Assembly (NCBI GenBank): GCA_017861365.1
Contig: JAGFXR010000006.1
Coordinates: forward strand, 124,001-188,000
From: Oscillospiraceae bacterium
Lineage (GTDB): Bacteria; Bacillota; Clostridia; Oscillospirales; Oscillospiraceae
Direction: 5' to 3'
Length of the DNA stretch: 64,000 bases
In this document: piece after piece, positions 25,034 through 33,895 of the stretch
How the letters are laid out: each line of letters opens with the position of its first letter
Position numbering within the stretch: the first letter of the stretch is position 1
The notes under the pieces: model-generated
Database searches by the model: none
What the model was told of the DNA's origin: nothing
Seen by the model: the letters and a program-made list of their open reading frames with translations, nothing else
Translations under genes and position numbers: made by a program

Positions 25034-26587
25034 TTAATTTTGTCCTGCTTTTACAGCATATTCTCCGGCCGCATAGCCGGCCGAATATCCGGAAAAGGTG
25101 GTAAGCCCCATTTCAGTACCCGCATGTCCATAGCCTTGGCCAAGCCAGCCGCTGGTTGCGATTCCCGCCGCGTACAGACCCGGAATCGGCTTAAACTCTG
25201 AATTGAGCACCTCCAATCTGTCATTCACCTTGATGCCTCCGATGAAATTATCAATTCCGTGCAGGCCTTTGAACACATAAAAGGGCGGAGTTTTAAGCGG
25301 ATACATATATTTGGGGTTTTTGAGGAAATCGTCATCACGGCCATCGTCGCAGAACCCATTATAGCGCTCCACCGTTTCGCTCAGCGTGTCAACATCGCAG
25401 CCGATCCATTGCGCCGCCTCTTCAAGGGAGCCACAGATCTTCATCATCCCGTCCTCTACTTCCCTCGGCATGTATTTCTCAACAGAATCCAACCAGGCAC
25501 ACGGGTCAACCTCCTCCATGAGCAAGCCGGTTTCCGCGCTGTGACGGCTTTGATTGCCTTCTACCTCGTTGGCACATTCCTTGTTCGCAATCATATCCCG
25601 GAAACAGGCTTCATCCATCATGGGATAACAAATGTGAAACGGCTGCTCCTCCAACGCCTTGCCCGACATCCAGCCAAACTCTCCCTGCCCATACAGGTCC
25701 TCATTGATATAACGTTCTCCGTTCTTGTTGACAATCATCATGTGGGGGCGTCTCAGAAGACATCCAATCAGCACATTACGGGGGTGGTTATGGGGGCCAA
25801 TGTAATTGGGCGATACCCGTCCGGCCATAGCGCCCGCTTCCTCAGCCATGAGAAAGCCGTCTCCTGTACTAAATGGCATGGCGGCCATAATTTTTGCGTT
25901 TTCATATCCTCTTCCGGGGAAGAACCGTTTTACAAGCTCTTGATTGGCGGCAAGAGAGCCGGTTGCAAGGATCACACTTTTTGTCCGAATGTTAATTTCC
26001 GCTTCGCCTTTCTGAGCCATCACCCCCGTGATCTCCCCATTCCGATCGGTCAGCAGCTTTTTGGCTCTTGTTCCCGTCAAAACTTTGACTCCATAGGTAA
26101 CGCAGGCATCCGTCAGCCGATTTACAATCTCCAGTCCGGTGCGGTGATGTGACATATGATAGGTTTGAATGGGGCCGCTGCACGTGCCCACCTCGTCAAA
26201 CTCAACACCGTAGCCCTCCAGCCAGTCCATAACCTTGCCGGATTCTCTCATCCACCGGCGCACCAGTCTGCTGTCACAGGACCAGTTGGAAATGTACATA
26301 TGCCTTGTAAAGCATTCATCAATGGTGTGATGAATGCCCTGACGTTTTTGCGCGCTGCTCTCCACCGCAAACACGCCCATCGCAATTTTGGTACACCCGC
26401 CCAGCTTCTTGTTTTTTTCCAGCAATACAACTTGTTTGGCTCCGGCTTCGGCGGCACGTACCGCCGCTGCCAGCCCTGCTCCTCCCCCTCCGATCACCAC
26501 TACATCTACTTCCTGACTGCCGCCAAATTCAGATGAGCCTGTTTCGAAATTTCTTTCATCGGTATCAATATCCCAAAAATCTGCCAT
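25034..26587 (-). CDS. FAD-dependent oxidoreductase of the fumarate reductase / ketosteroid dehydrogenase family
   Basis: 517 residues. The FAD_binding_2 fold begins near residue 28 (VDVVVIGGGGAGLAAAVRA), followed by LLEKNKKLGGCT, and ends with the flavin-contacting GLYAAGIATSGWLGQGYG and HAGTEMGLT segments. There is no FMN-binding domain, heme motif or Tat/Sec signal, so it should be a soluble cytoplasmic enzyme. Members reduce C=C bonds of fumarate-like acids, urocanate or steroid-like substrates. GAGGAG precedes ATG 26587. Its pairing with an MFS protein suggests uptake of an organic electron acceptor followed by its reduction. Confidence 0.88.
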   Translation of the reverse strand: MADFWDIDTDERNFETGSSEFGGSQEVDVVVIGGGGAGLAAAVRAAEAGAKQVVLLEKNKKLGGCTKIAMGVFAVESSAQKRQGIHHTIDECFTRHMYISNWSCDSRLVRRWMRESGKVMDWLEGYGVEFDEVGTCSGPIQTYHMSHHRTGLEIVNRLTDACVTYGVKVLTGTRAKKLLTDRNGEITGVMAQKGEAEINIRTKSVILATGSLAANQELVKRFFPGRGYENAKIMAAMPFSTGDGFLMAEEAGAMAGRVSPNYIGPHNHPRNVLIGCLLRRPHMMIVNKNGERYINEDLYGQGEFGWMSGKALEEQPFHICYPMMDEACFRDMIANKECANEVEGNQSRHSAETGLLMEEVDPCAWLDSVEKYMPREVEDGMMKICGSLEEAAQWIGCDVDTLSETVERYNGFCDDGRDDDFLKNPKYMYPLKTPPFYVFKGLHGIDNFIGGIKVNDRLEVLNSEFKPIPGLYAAGIATSGWLGQGYGHAGTEMGLTTFSGYSAGYAAGEYAVKAGQN

Positions 26588-26635
26588 ATAAATTACATCT
26601 CCTCAGCCATTGTTTTGTCTCTTTCGCCGAAGGTT

Positions 26636-26664
26636 ATTATATATAGTTTCATTTCAGATGGGAA
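26636..26664 (-). promoter_or_regulatory. Candidate promoter for the FAD reductase / MFS unit
   Basis: On the minus strand TTCCCA (plus map 26659-26664), a 17-base spacer and a consensus TATAAT (26636-26641), about 50 bases before the start codon. Confidence 0.45.
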
Positions 26665-27050
26665 TGTCCGTATCTCATGAGGTGTTGACGAATGATTAGA
26701 ATTTTCACAAACAGTTTCTAATATCAGCTTATTTTTTATCTATAATAGACAGAAGAAATTGGTCACCCGGGACTTCTTGCTGCGTTCAGTTTCTATGTGA
26801 CAGCCACACCTTTTCCAACGCGCCCCTAGTCTCCTCAACGCTGGTCAGTATCGGATTGATCCGCTTTTTACGCATTAACAATTTTGAAACAATCCTCAAA
26901 CAAATCTCAAATATGAGTAGAATATGATGGATGAAATAAAAAACGTCACCGAAGGTAACAGGGGCAGCCGATATTTTTACAGGACAAGATAAAAAATAAG
27001 CTGCAAATCCAGCTTATTGATGCAGAGAATGGAACCAGGAGGAACGAAAC
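26665..27050. other. Intergenic region ahead of the two-component system
   Basis: No gene is seen. It contains direct repeats at 26895-26911, a -10-like TAGAAT at 26918 and a 9-bp inverted repeat (26995-27003 with 27010-27018) carrying the word CAGCTTATT, which also occurs at 26725-26733. Confidence 0.4.
26895..26923 (+). promoter_or_regulatory. Candidate OmpR-type direct repeats and -10 box
   Basis: CTCAAA occurs at 26895-26900 and again at 26906-26911, an 11-bp period typical of OmpR-family response-regulator sites, and is followed by TAGAAT at 26918-26923. The repeats sit where a -35 box would be, as in activated promoters. This suggests autoregulation of the following regulator gene. Confidence 0.3.
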
Positions 27051-27722
27051 ATGATCAACATCTTAGTGGTGGAAGACGATGTCAGACTCAATCAGATCGT
27101 GTGCACCTATTTAAACGACAGCGGCTACAAGGCCAAGGGCTGCCTGAATCCCCGGGAAGCGTATGACCTGATGTACAATAACCTGTACAGCTTGATTATC
27201 TCCGATATTATGATGCCGGAAATTGATGGATTCGAATTTGCCGACACGGTGCGTCAGCTCAACAAGACCATTCCAATTCTGTTTATGACCGCGAAGGATG
27301 ACATTGTTTCCAAGCAGAAGGGGTTCAAGCTGGGGATTGACGATTACATGGTCAAGCCCATCAATATGGACGAGCTTATGATGCGGGTGGGTGCTTTGCT
27401 GCGCCGGGCCAACATCATGGAGGACCGGAAGCTCACGGCAGGCAACCTTTCCATGGACGCAGACGCCATGACCGCAACGATTGACGGCGAGGAAATTCAG
27501 TTGACCCTTCGGGAATTTAATATCCTTTACAAGCTTCTTTCCTACCCCAAAAAGACCTTTACCCGCGCCCAGCTCATGGATGAGTTTTGGGGTCTGGAAA
27601 GCGAGACCAGTCTCCGGGCGGTGGATGTCTATGTCACCAAGCTCCGTGACAAACTGTCCACATGCGACGGATTTCAACTTGTCACCGTCAGGGGACTTGG
27701 ATATAAGGCGGTGCTTCTATGA
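27051..27722 (+). CDS. OmpR/PhoB family response regulator
   Basis: 223 residues. The receiver domain (1-118) has the acidic pocket VVEDD, the phosphorylation site in SDIMMPEIDGF (near 53), the conserved Thr in FMTAKDD and Lys in MVKPIN. A winged-helix DNA-binding domain follows (about 130-223: QLTLREFNILYKLLSYP, VDVYVTKLRDKL, TVRGLGYKA). GGAGG lies upstream of ATG 27051. It overlaps the kinase gene by ATGA, so the two are translationally coupled. Regulated genes are unknown; the adjacent two-TM protein and the divergent FAD reductase are candidates. Confidence 0.96.
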   Translation: MINILVVEDDVRLNQIVCTYLNDSGYKAKGCLNPREAYDLMYNNLYSLIISDIMMPEIDGFEFADTVRQLNKTIPILFMTAKDDIVSKQKGFKLGIDDYMVKPINMDELMMRVGALLRRANIMEDRKLTAGNLSMDADAMTATIDGEEIQLTLREFNILYKLLSYPKKTFTRAQLMDEFWGLESETSLRAVDVYVTKLRDKLSTCDGFQLVTVRGLGYKAVLL

Positions 27723-28807
27723 GCCAAAAAAACAGCAACTCTGACCCAAGAATCAAGTCAAAGCTGTTTCCTGTCCCCGGTTTTGTGCTGTCCTTTCTGG
27801 CACTGGCAGGACTGACTACGGGGCAGATGTTTATTTTGCAGAATTATGTGGACTATCAAAGCCTGCCGTTTGGCTATGTGATTGCGGTTCTGATCTACTG
27901 GACATTTGTTGCCGCAGCCTTTGCTCTATTGACTCAGCATCAGTTTAATGAACGCTACCAAAAACCAATGGAGGAATTTGCCAAGGCCACCCAAAAGGTG
28001 GCCGGAGGCGATTTTTCTGTTTATATCCCGCCAAGGCACCTGCCTGATCGGCGGGATCACCTGGATGTCATCATTGCGGATTTCAACGTCATGGTGGAGG
28101 AGCTGGGCAGCATCGAAACGCTGAAGACAGACTTTTTTTCCAATGTATCTCACGAGATCAAAACGCCGCTGTCAATCATTCAAAATTATGCACAGGCGCT
28201 GAAACGCGACCAGTTAACCGAGGCACAAAAAGAGGGCTATGTCGATACCATTCTGGAATCTTCCATACGCCTGAACAATTTGATTACCAACCTGCTCAAG
28301 CTGAATAAGCTGGAAAAGCAAAATTTGCAGCCGATTCCGGAACCCTACGATCTATGCGGGCAGTTATGTGAATGCGCGCTGCGGTTTGAAGATTTATGGA
28401 CCAAAAAGAACATTGAATTTATAGCGGATATGGAAGACAGAGCCACCATTGAAGCGGATGCCAGCTTGCTGGAGCTGGTGTGGAACAACCTGCTCTCCAA
28501 CGCCATCAAGTTTACCGAGCCGGGTGGAACGGTAACGTTACAGCAAAGCTCCACACAGGATGAGGTGATTGTCTCTGTTTCGGATACCGGCTGCGGAATG
28601 AGCGAAGAAACCCTCCGGCATAGTTTCGATCGGTTTTATCAGGGCGATACCTCCCATTCCACCGAAGGAAACGGGCTGGGTCTTGCCCTTGTGCTGCGAA
28701 TCCTGCAGCTCATGGGCGGAACGGTCAAAGCCGCCAGCGTACCGGGAGAAGGAAGTACCTTTACCGTTCGAATTCCCACAGAATACAGGGGAACATATAC
28801 GAATTAA
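27719..28807 (+). CDS. Membrane sensor histidine kinase
   Basis: 362 residues. Two TM helices (about 18-40 and 52-75) enclose only a short external loop, so the sensor probably reads the membrane or its neighbourhood rather than a large ligand. A HAMP-like linker follows, then the H-box (VSHEIKTPLSI), N-box (NNLLSNAIKF), G1 (VSDTGCGMS) and G2 (GNGLGLALV). All kinase motifs are intact. It is coupled to the preceding response regulator by a 4-base overlap. Confidence 0.95.
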   Translation: MSQKNSNSDPRIKSKLFPVPGFVLSFLALAGLTTGQMFILQNYVDYQSLPFGYVIAVLIYWTFVAAAFALLTQHQFNERYQKPMEEFAKATQKVAGGDFSVYIPPRHLPDRRDHLDVIIADFNVMVEELGSIETLKTDFFSNVSHEIKTPLSIIQNYAQALKRDQLTEAQKEGYVDTILESSIRLNNLITNLLKLNKLEKQNLQPIPEPYDLCGQLCECALRFEDLWTKKNIEFIADMEDRATIEADASLLELVWNNLLSNAIKFTEPGGTVTLQQSSTQDEVIVSVSDTGCGMSEETLRHSFDRFYQGDTSHSTEGNGLGLALVLRILQLMGGTVKAASVPGEGSTFTVRIPTEYRGTYTN

Positions 28808-28907
28808 TACATTGTAAACAATTCCAAAGCAATTTCGGAACATTGCTTTGGTAAGCTTGCGTCATACAAATTCCCTCTTTCTCTCAATTCAAATACAAGG
28901 AGTCGAT

Positions 28908-29450
28908 ATGATGAACGAAATTACGAAGAGTGGCAGAGATTTTGTCGGCTATGAATATAAAGAAATCACGGCGGACAGAGATCGTGCGTCTATGTACCTC
29001 GATGGCTATCTGAATTTCGGCTGGATTACCGATGAAACGATCCAGCCCTCCGTGATGATGGGAAAAGTGACGATAAAGCTCAAGCGCGACCGCAAAATCC
29101 TGAACAAGACCGAGCTGACCCGGCTGCAGCGGCATTTTGAAGCCTGTATGAATGAGATTGACGCCATGGAACAATCCAAAACCTCGGACGCGACCATATG
29201 GGCGCTGGTCATCGGTCTGACCGGCACGGCATTCATGGCCGGCTCGGTCTTTGCGGTTTCAAGCGAACCGCCTCGCATCTTGCTGTGCATCGTGCTGGCT
29301 ATCCCCGCTTTTGTCGGCTGGTTCCTCCCGTACTTTGTCTACAAGGCAAGAGTAAGGAAAAAGACCGACAGAGTTACCCCGCAGATCGAACAGAAGTATG
29401 ATGAGATCTATGACATCTGCGAAAAGGGCAGCAAACTGCTCAAAAACTGA
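28908..29450 (+). CDS. Two-TM membrane protein of unknown function
   Basis: About 180 residues from ATG 28908, with AAGGAG at 28897-28902; the adjacent ATG at 28911 is equally possible. A charged N-terminal cytoplasmic part (EITKSGRDFVGYEYKEI) resembles a small ligand or adaptor domain. Two TM helices follow (about 98-120 and 125-147), then a charged C-terminal helix (RVTPQIEQKYDEIYDICEKG). It lies about 100 bases after the kinase gene and could be co-transcribed. I do not recognise a named family. Confidence 0.75.
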   Translation: MMNEITKSGRDFVGYEYKEITADRDRASMYLDGYLNFGWITDETIQPSVMMGKVTIKLKRDRKILNKTELTRLQRHFEACMNEIDAMEQSKTSDATIWALVIGLTGTAFMAGSVFAVSSEPPRILLCIVLAIPAFVGWFLPYFVYKARVRKKTDRVTPQIEQKYDEIYDICEKGSKLLKN

Positions 29451-29518
29451 CAAGTCACCGTTCTCTTCGGATGCAGTACCCTCCAAACGTTAGATCAATC
29501 GGTTCATAAAACCACCCC

Positions 29519-29553
29519 AGGCATGCCGTCTGTGAGCTTCAGGCGGCATGCCT
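29519..29553 (+). terminator. Terminator after the two-component region
   Basis: 14-bp arms (29519-29532 and 29540-29553, one mismatch) around a 7-base loop, followed by CTCTAATTTTG. Confidence 0.75.
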
Positions 29554-29667
29554 CTCTAATTTTGCCTTGCCTCGGCGGTTGCTGACGCAATCCCGGCAGC
29601 CCGTTGTGTTTGTGATCTATGCTCTGTGGAATTCCTGTTCCCTTTTTCACACAGACGGGAGTATTTG

Positions 29668-29676
29668 TGATATACT
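29668..29676 (+). promoter_or_regulatory. Extended -10 element ahead of the ATPase gene
   Basis: TGATATACT (29668-29676) matches an extended -10 promoter element. No good -35 box lies upstream. Transcription would start near 29683 and leave a leader of about 120 bases. Confidence 0.35.
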
Positions 29677-29804
29677 AAACATATCAAAACACAGCCGTGA
29701 TTGAATTTGGAGCGATAGGTTCGTTGCCGCGTAATCTGCCGATTCCAAGAACAGTACATTGCGAACAAGTAACGTTTTTCACAGCTGTCATGGGAGTGGG
29801 TTCG

Positions 29805-30548
29805 ATGGAACGAAATTATATCAGCAGCGTGCGTCTTAGTTCCCCGGTGGATGAACACTCCTATCTTTGCAGCCTGCCTGTGGTGCGTCACCTTTCCCGA
29901 CAGGGCGAACTGCGCTTTTCAAAGTCAGTAACCTTTTTCGTGGGAGAAAACGGTTCCGGCAAGTCAACATTGTTGGAAGCAATCGCGGTAGCCTATGGCT
30001 TTAACGCAGAAGGCGGCACGCGCAATTTCAGCTTTTCCACCAGCACAACTCACTCCGATTTGTATCGCCATCTCACACTTTCGCGAAGTGCTCACCCCAA
30101 GGATGGTTTCTTTTTGAGGGCCGAGAGCTTTTACAACGCCGCCAGTTACCTGGACGAAATTTATGAAGTGGAATTTCGCAATCATATTCAAACCGGCTAC
30201 GGAGACCGGTCGCTTCACGAGCAATCCCACGGAGAGAGCTTCCTCGCTCTGGTGGGGAACCGCTTTAGCGGAAATGGTTTATATCTGCTGGACGAGCCAG
30301 AAGCGGCACTTTCTCCCAGCCGGCTGTTAACCTTGTTGGCGCACATCCACGCGCTGGCACAGAACAGCTCTCAGTTCATTATTGCAACGCACTCGCCCAT
30401 TTTAATGGCGTATCCCGGCGCTGAGGTATATCAGCTGTCGGAGAACGCGATTTCTTCTGTGGACTACCGGGAAACCGAGCACTATCAGCTGACCCGCCGC
30501 TTTCTGGAACATCCAGAGAAGATGCTGCGTTATTTATTGGACGACTAG
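29805..30548 (+). CDS. Stand-alone ABC-type (SMC/RecF-like) AAA ATPase
   Basis: 247 residues from ATG 29805; the open frame extends upstream, but GGGAGTGGG before 29805 and the family's usual N-terminus favour this start. Motifs: Walker A GENGSGKSTLLEA (near 45), an ABC-like signature SHGESFLAL, Walker B LYLLDEPEAALS and the H-loop ATHSPILM. There are no TM segments, coiled coil or nuclease domain. Such single ATPases are common in Firmicutes with no agreed role. It lies 56 bases upstream of the radical SAM gene. Confidence 0.85.
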   Translation: MERNYISSVRLSSPVDEHSYLCSLPVVRHLSRQGELRFSKSVTFFVGENGSGKSTLLEAIAVAYGFNAEGGTRNFSFSTSTTHSDLYRHLTLSRSAHPKDGFFLRAESFYNAASYLDEIYEVEFRNHIQTGYGDRSLHEQSHGESFLALVGNRFSGNGLYLLDEPEAALSPSRLLTLLAHIHALAQNSSQFIIATHSPILMAYPGAEVYQLSENAISSVDYRETEHYQLTRRFLEHPEKMLRYLLDD

Positions 30549-30604
30549 GGGGGCTTGCCACGCATTACAAGGATGTCAAAGGGATTCTCTCTGCCAAAAA
30601 CGGC

Positions 30605-31429
30605 ATGAACTTCTATCGAGGCTGCACCCACGGCTGCATTTACTGCGATTCCCGCAGCGTCTGCTATCAGATGGATCACGACTTCGAAGATGTGGAAATC
30701 AAGCGCAACGCGCCCCAGCTGCTGGAGGATGCGCTGCGCCGCAAGCGCAGCCGGTGCATGATCGGCACCGGCGCCATGTGTGATCCGTACCTTCCGCTGG
30801 AGAAACAGGAGCGTCTCACCCGCCAATGCCTGGAACTGATTGACCGATACGGATTCGGTTTTTCAGTCATCACCAAGTCCGATCTGATCCTGCGGGATTT
30901 GGACCTGCTGAAACACATCAACGAAGAAAGTAAATGCGTGGTGCAGATGACGCTGACCACCTTTGACGAGCGCCTGTGCCGTATCCTTGAACCCAATGTC
31001 TGTACTACAGCAAGGCGCGCGGAGGTTTTGAACACCCTGCGGGACGAGGGAATCCCAACGGTGGTCTGGCTCTCGCCGATCCTGCCCTTCATCAACGATA
31101 CCGAGGAAAATTTGCGGGAAATTCTGAAGCTCTGCTGGAACGCGAAGGTGAAAGGGATTATCTGCTTTGGTATGGGCGTAACGCTGCGTGAGGGCGACCG
31201 GGAGTATTTTTATCGCAAGCTGGACGAGCATTTCCCCGGCATGAAAGAGCGGTATATCCAGACATTCGGCAACCGTTATTCCTGTGACAGTCCCAATCAC
31301 GTGGCTCTGATGAAGATATTTCATGAAGAATGCGGGCAGCGGGGCGTACTGCATTTCCCCGATTCTGTGTTCGCATACCTCAGCAAGTTTGAAAGTCAAC
31401 AGACCGCTGAACAGATGACGCTGTTTTAA
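30605..31429 (+). CDS. Radical SAM protein of the spore-photoproduct-lyase-like family
   Basis: 274 residues from the first ATG. The radical SAM cluster motif CTHGCIYCD (Cys near 8, 12 and 15) binds the 4Fe-4S cluster and SAM. Family segments GTGAMCDPYLPLE, SVITKSDLILRD and CFGMGVTLREG follow. The same frame continues upstream of this ATG with HYKDVKGILSAKNG, which looks like the family's real N-terminus; an ACG at 30560, placed 6 bases after AGGGGGG, sits exactly where a start ATG would be expected. The true start may therefore be 30560. The role is unknown. It is followed within 14 bases by a YjbR-type gene. Confidence 0.9.
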   Translation: MNFYRGCTHGCIYCDSRSVCYQMDHDFEDVEIKRNAPQLLEDALRRKRSRCMIGTGAMCDPYLPLEKQERLTRQCLELIDRYGFGFSVITKSDLILRDLDLLKHINEESKCVVQMTLTTFDERLCRILEPNVCTTARRAEVLNTLRDEGIPTVVWLSPILPFINDTEENLREILKLCWNAKVKGIICFGMGVTLREGDREYFYRKLDEHFPGMKERYIQTFGNRYSCDSPNHVALMKIFHEECGQRGVLHFPDSVFAYLSKFESQQTAEQMTLF

Positions 31430-31442
31430 AGGAGAATTGAAG

Positions 31443-31832
31443 ATGACGAATTACCCGTGGCTGGAAGACTATCTGCTGTCAAAAACCGGTGCTACCAATG
31501 ACTATAAAATCGAATGGGGCTGGCAGCGTTACATGGTGGGCGGCAAGTTGTTCGCCGCCTTGATGCATCCATCAGCGAACTATGACCCCGCTTATGCGGA
31601 AAAGGATCTGATCAACCTCAAGTGTGACCCCATGCTGGCGGAGCTGCTGCGGAAAGAGTACCCCGAGGTCATGCCCGGCTTTTACTCGGACAAGCGCACC
31701 TGGAATTCTGTGGATTTGGGCGGCGGCGTGCCCGAGGCGCAGCTCAAGCTCATGATTGACGACAGCTATCGGCTGGTGTTTGGAGCGCTGACGAAAAAGC
31801 TGCAGAGAGAGATTTTGGAACGCTCATCATAA
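31443..31832 (+). CDS. MmcQ/YjbR family protein
   Basis: 129 residues from ATG 31443, which has AAAGGAG about 8 bases upstream. The protein has the YjbR fold pattern: an N-terminal helix (WLEDYLLSKTGAT), then a beta sheet with KLFAALMHP, a D-LINLKCDP segment and a helix AELLRKEYPEVMPG, ending with KLMIDDSYRLVFGAL. The family has a CyaY-like double-wing fold and a presumed DNA-binding role. It is in an operon with the radical SAM gene. Confidence 0.88.
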   Translation: MTNYPWLEDYLLSKTGATNDYKIEWGWQRYMVGGKLFAALMHPSANYDPAYAEKDLINLKCDPMLAELLRKEYPEVMPGFYSDKRTWNSVDLGGGVPEAQLKLMIDDSYRLVFGALTKKLQREILERSS

Positions 31833-32179
31833 TATTGAGAGGATGCCAATCATTCATGACTGGATGGGTAATAGCATCTCGCATCATCAGAGTTTTGTGC
31901 CTTGCAGCAATCGTATATCAGTTTACAAAACTGCGGTATCATCTTAAACATGCCGAAGATCAGACTGTTGAGCAAGCTTCTCCGTAAATAATGAAATTTG
32001 TTCGCAATATAACAGTGCTAACGGTTATCTCAAGCGTTACTGCTATTCTACTTATTATTCTGCAAAATCGATAGGCAAATGCCAAACCAGCTATACATCA
32101 TCTCATTCGTGGGATAAGGATGCAATTACAAATTATTCCATATTGGCATCAATCATCAATCGGAAAGAATTTTAACTGA
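31833..32179. other. Intergenic region, possibly holding a 43-residue ORF
   Basis: About 350 bases between convergent genes, AT-richer than the surroundings. A short frame at 31856-31987 on the plus strand begins MTGWVIASRIIRVLCLAAIV and has one hydrophobic stretch and a polar tail, but its ribosome binding site is poorly spaced. No clear terminator hairpin was found. Confidence 0.35.
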
Positions 32180-33061
32180 TCACCATATATTTTTGATGCT
32201 TTGAACCATATCTAAAACAGCAGAATTTGTTTCATCTGAGCGCCAGGCAATACACTGCATTGCGTCAGGCCTTTCATCATAGCTGCAAAAGCAGACGTCG
32301 GGATAATTGCTCCGGCTGATCAGACTGGAAACCAACGCCACTCCCGCTCCCGCCTGAACATTAAGCATCAGATCCCTCGGTGAATCCATCAGCCGGAGGT
32401 TGAGTACCCCGCCAGCATTCTGAAACACGGATTGGATCACCTCATGAGGAAAATCTTTTCCGTCAGGCAGCGCCAGGAAAACCGGTTCATCCAAAAAATC
32501 AGTCGGCTTCAAATGGGGCAATCCCGCTTTGGGATGCCGCTTGTTGACGGCTAGGACCAAGGAAAAAGGCGACAGCTTGATAAAATTGATTCCGTTGGTT
32601 TTTCGCATATTGCGGTCTGTGGTGACCGCCATGTCATACTGCTGTTTGCTCAGCTTGGCAATCAGGTTCAAGTATGTATCTTCCATCAGATTATATCGAA
32701 TCAGGCTTCCATTGGTGTTTTTTTCATAGAGCAGATCCATCAGCTTTTGGGGTAACATCTCATCTCTCGAAATGCCGATGGAAACCTGTTGAAATTGATT
32801 GTGGCTTTCGATCTGTACTTCTTCAATCGCACGGGCAAGCCGAAAATACAGCATTTCGGTTTTCCGAAGGAGTGCTTCTCCCTCCGCCGTCAGGCGTACA
32901 TGATGGGTACTGCGTTTAAACAGCTTCAAATGGAGTTCCTTCTCCAGATTGGCAATATATTTGCTTAAATTCGGCTGGGAAATATATAAATTTTGGGCCG
33001 CAATCGAAAAGCTCTGACAGTTAGCAACCTCAATAAAGTACTGAATTTGGTTCAGTGTCAT
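32180..33061 (-). CDS. LysR family transcriptional regulator
   Basis: 293 residues. The N-terminal winged helix (1-65) has the family pattern QIQYFIEVANCQSFSIAAQNLYISQPNLSK... ending in LFKRSTHHVRLTAEGEAL. A linker helix and a periplasmic-binding-like effector domain (about 90-290) follow. It lies downstream of the Opp operon and a four-TM gene on the same strand, so it may control peptide uptake; LysR proteins usually sit divergent from their targets, which is not the case here. Confidence 0.93.
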   Translation of the reverse strand: MTLNQIQYFIEVANCQSFSIAAQNLYISQPNLSKYIANLEKELHLKLFKRSTHHVRLTAEGEALLRKTEMLYFRLARAIEEVQIESHNQFQQVSIGISRDEMLPQKLMDLLYEKNTNGSLIRYNLMEDTYLNLIAKLSKQQYDMAVTTDRNMRKTNGINFIKLSPFSLVLAVNKRHPKAGLPHLKPTDFLDEPVFLALPDGKDFPHEVIQSVFQNAGGVLNLRLMDSPRDLMLNVQAGAGVALVSSLISRSNYPDVCFCSYDERPDAMQCIAWRSDETNSAVLDMVQSIKNIW

Positions 33062-33156
33062 TGCGTTTCCTCCTGTGATTCCGGAACTTATTACAGCTGT
33101 TCTATTTTTAGATTTTAAATGGAACCTATACCAGAAACCAGTCGAATTTTCTCTTT

Positions 33157-33717
33157 TTACAACTGATTCGGCAGCGCCTCCGCCGGAAACTGTCTGATCA
33201 GGTACAAGATCACACAGCAGTCAGACAAACAAAGCGCTGCGTATGCCAGCCGCAGCCATTCCGCTGAAACTTTAACCTCAAGACCGCTCAATGTACGGAA
33301 TATCACAAACACAAGTTCGCCTGTCATGCTTAAGCCAAACAGTGCAATCGCCCATTTCGAAGCGATTTTCATAAAATATACGGATGTATGAACATCCCGT
33401 GATGTCATTTTACGCGGCGCAATGAGAAAACAGCAGATGCCGATGCCCAGATACATCAATGGAATGACGGCCAGCATACACGGCGCACCGGTGAGGAAAA
33501 GCATACTGCCTTGCGTTTCACACAGGGACAGTAAGCCATATGCCACCATCAGAAGCACGAATAACATTCCGTAAGCGATTTTTAGGATGAGAAAATGCCG
33601 CTCCTGAATCCGAATTCGGTAATATTCACCTCGATAAACAAGCTTCCTCACCTGTTTTCCCCGTCCGTTTTTTACCGTTTCGTAGTTCCAATTTAAAAGA
33701 TACCAGTGCTGCTTCAT
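33157..33717 (-). CDS. Four-TM membrane protein of unknown function
   Basis: 186 residues. A basic N-terminal cytoplasmic segment (about 1-42, with KNGRGKQVRKLVYRGEYYRI) is followed by four hydrophobic helices (about 43-63, 72-97, 118-140, 150-172). No cysteine, histidine or nucleotide motif stands out. It lies between the LysR gene and the Opp operon, separated from the latter by a terminator-like hairpin. Family not recognised. Confidence 0.7.
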   Translation of the reverse strand: MKQHWYLLNWNYETVKNGRGKQVRKLVYRGEYYRIRIQERHFLILKIAYGMLFVLLMVAYGLLSLCETQGSMLFLTGAPCMLAVIPLMYLGIGICCFLIAPRKMTSRDVHTSVYFMKIASKWAIALFGLSMTGELVFVIFRTLSGLEVKVSAEWLRLAYAALCLSDCCVILYLIRQFPAEALPNQL

Positions 33718-33788
33718 ATCATCACCATCTCATAACATGTTTTCGAGTTTTATGGGTTTGCTGTCAATTCATCCTGCCTATTTGCCAA

Positions 33789-33818
33789 AAGCAGCGACCC
33801 GTATCCGAATCGCTGCTT
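33789..33818 (-). terminator. Candidate terminator of the Opp operon
   Basis: 9-bp arms (33810-33818 and 33789-33797) with a 12-base loop; on the minus strand the stem ends in a short TTTT. It lies about 80 bases after oppF. Confidence 0.5.
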
Positions 33819-33895
33819 CATGTAAACATTGTATCGTAATTCAAGGTCAATCCGCGCGCACGCCACAGTCTGGCGGCTCACTGCGCCGAACAATA

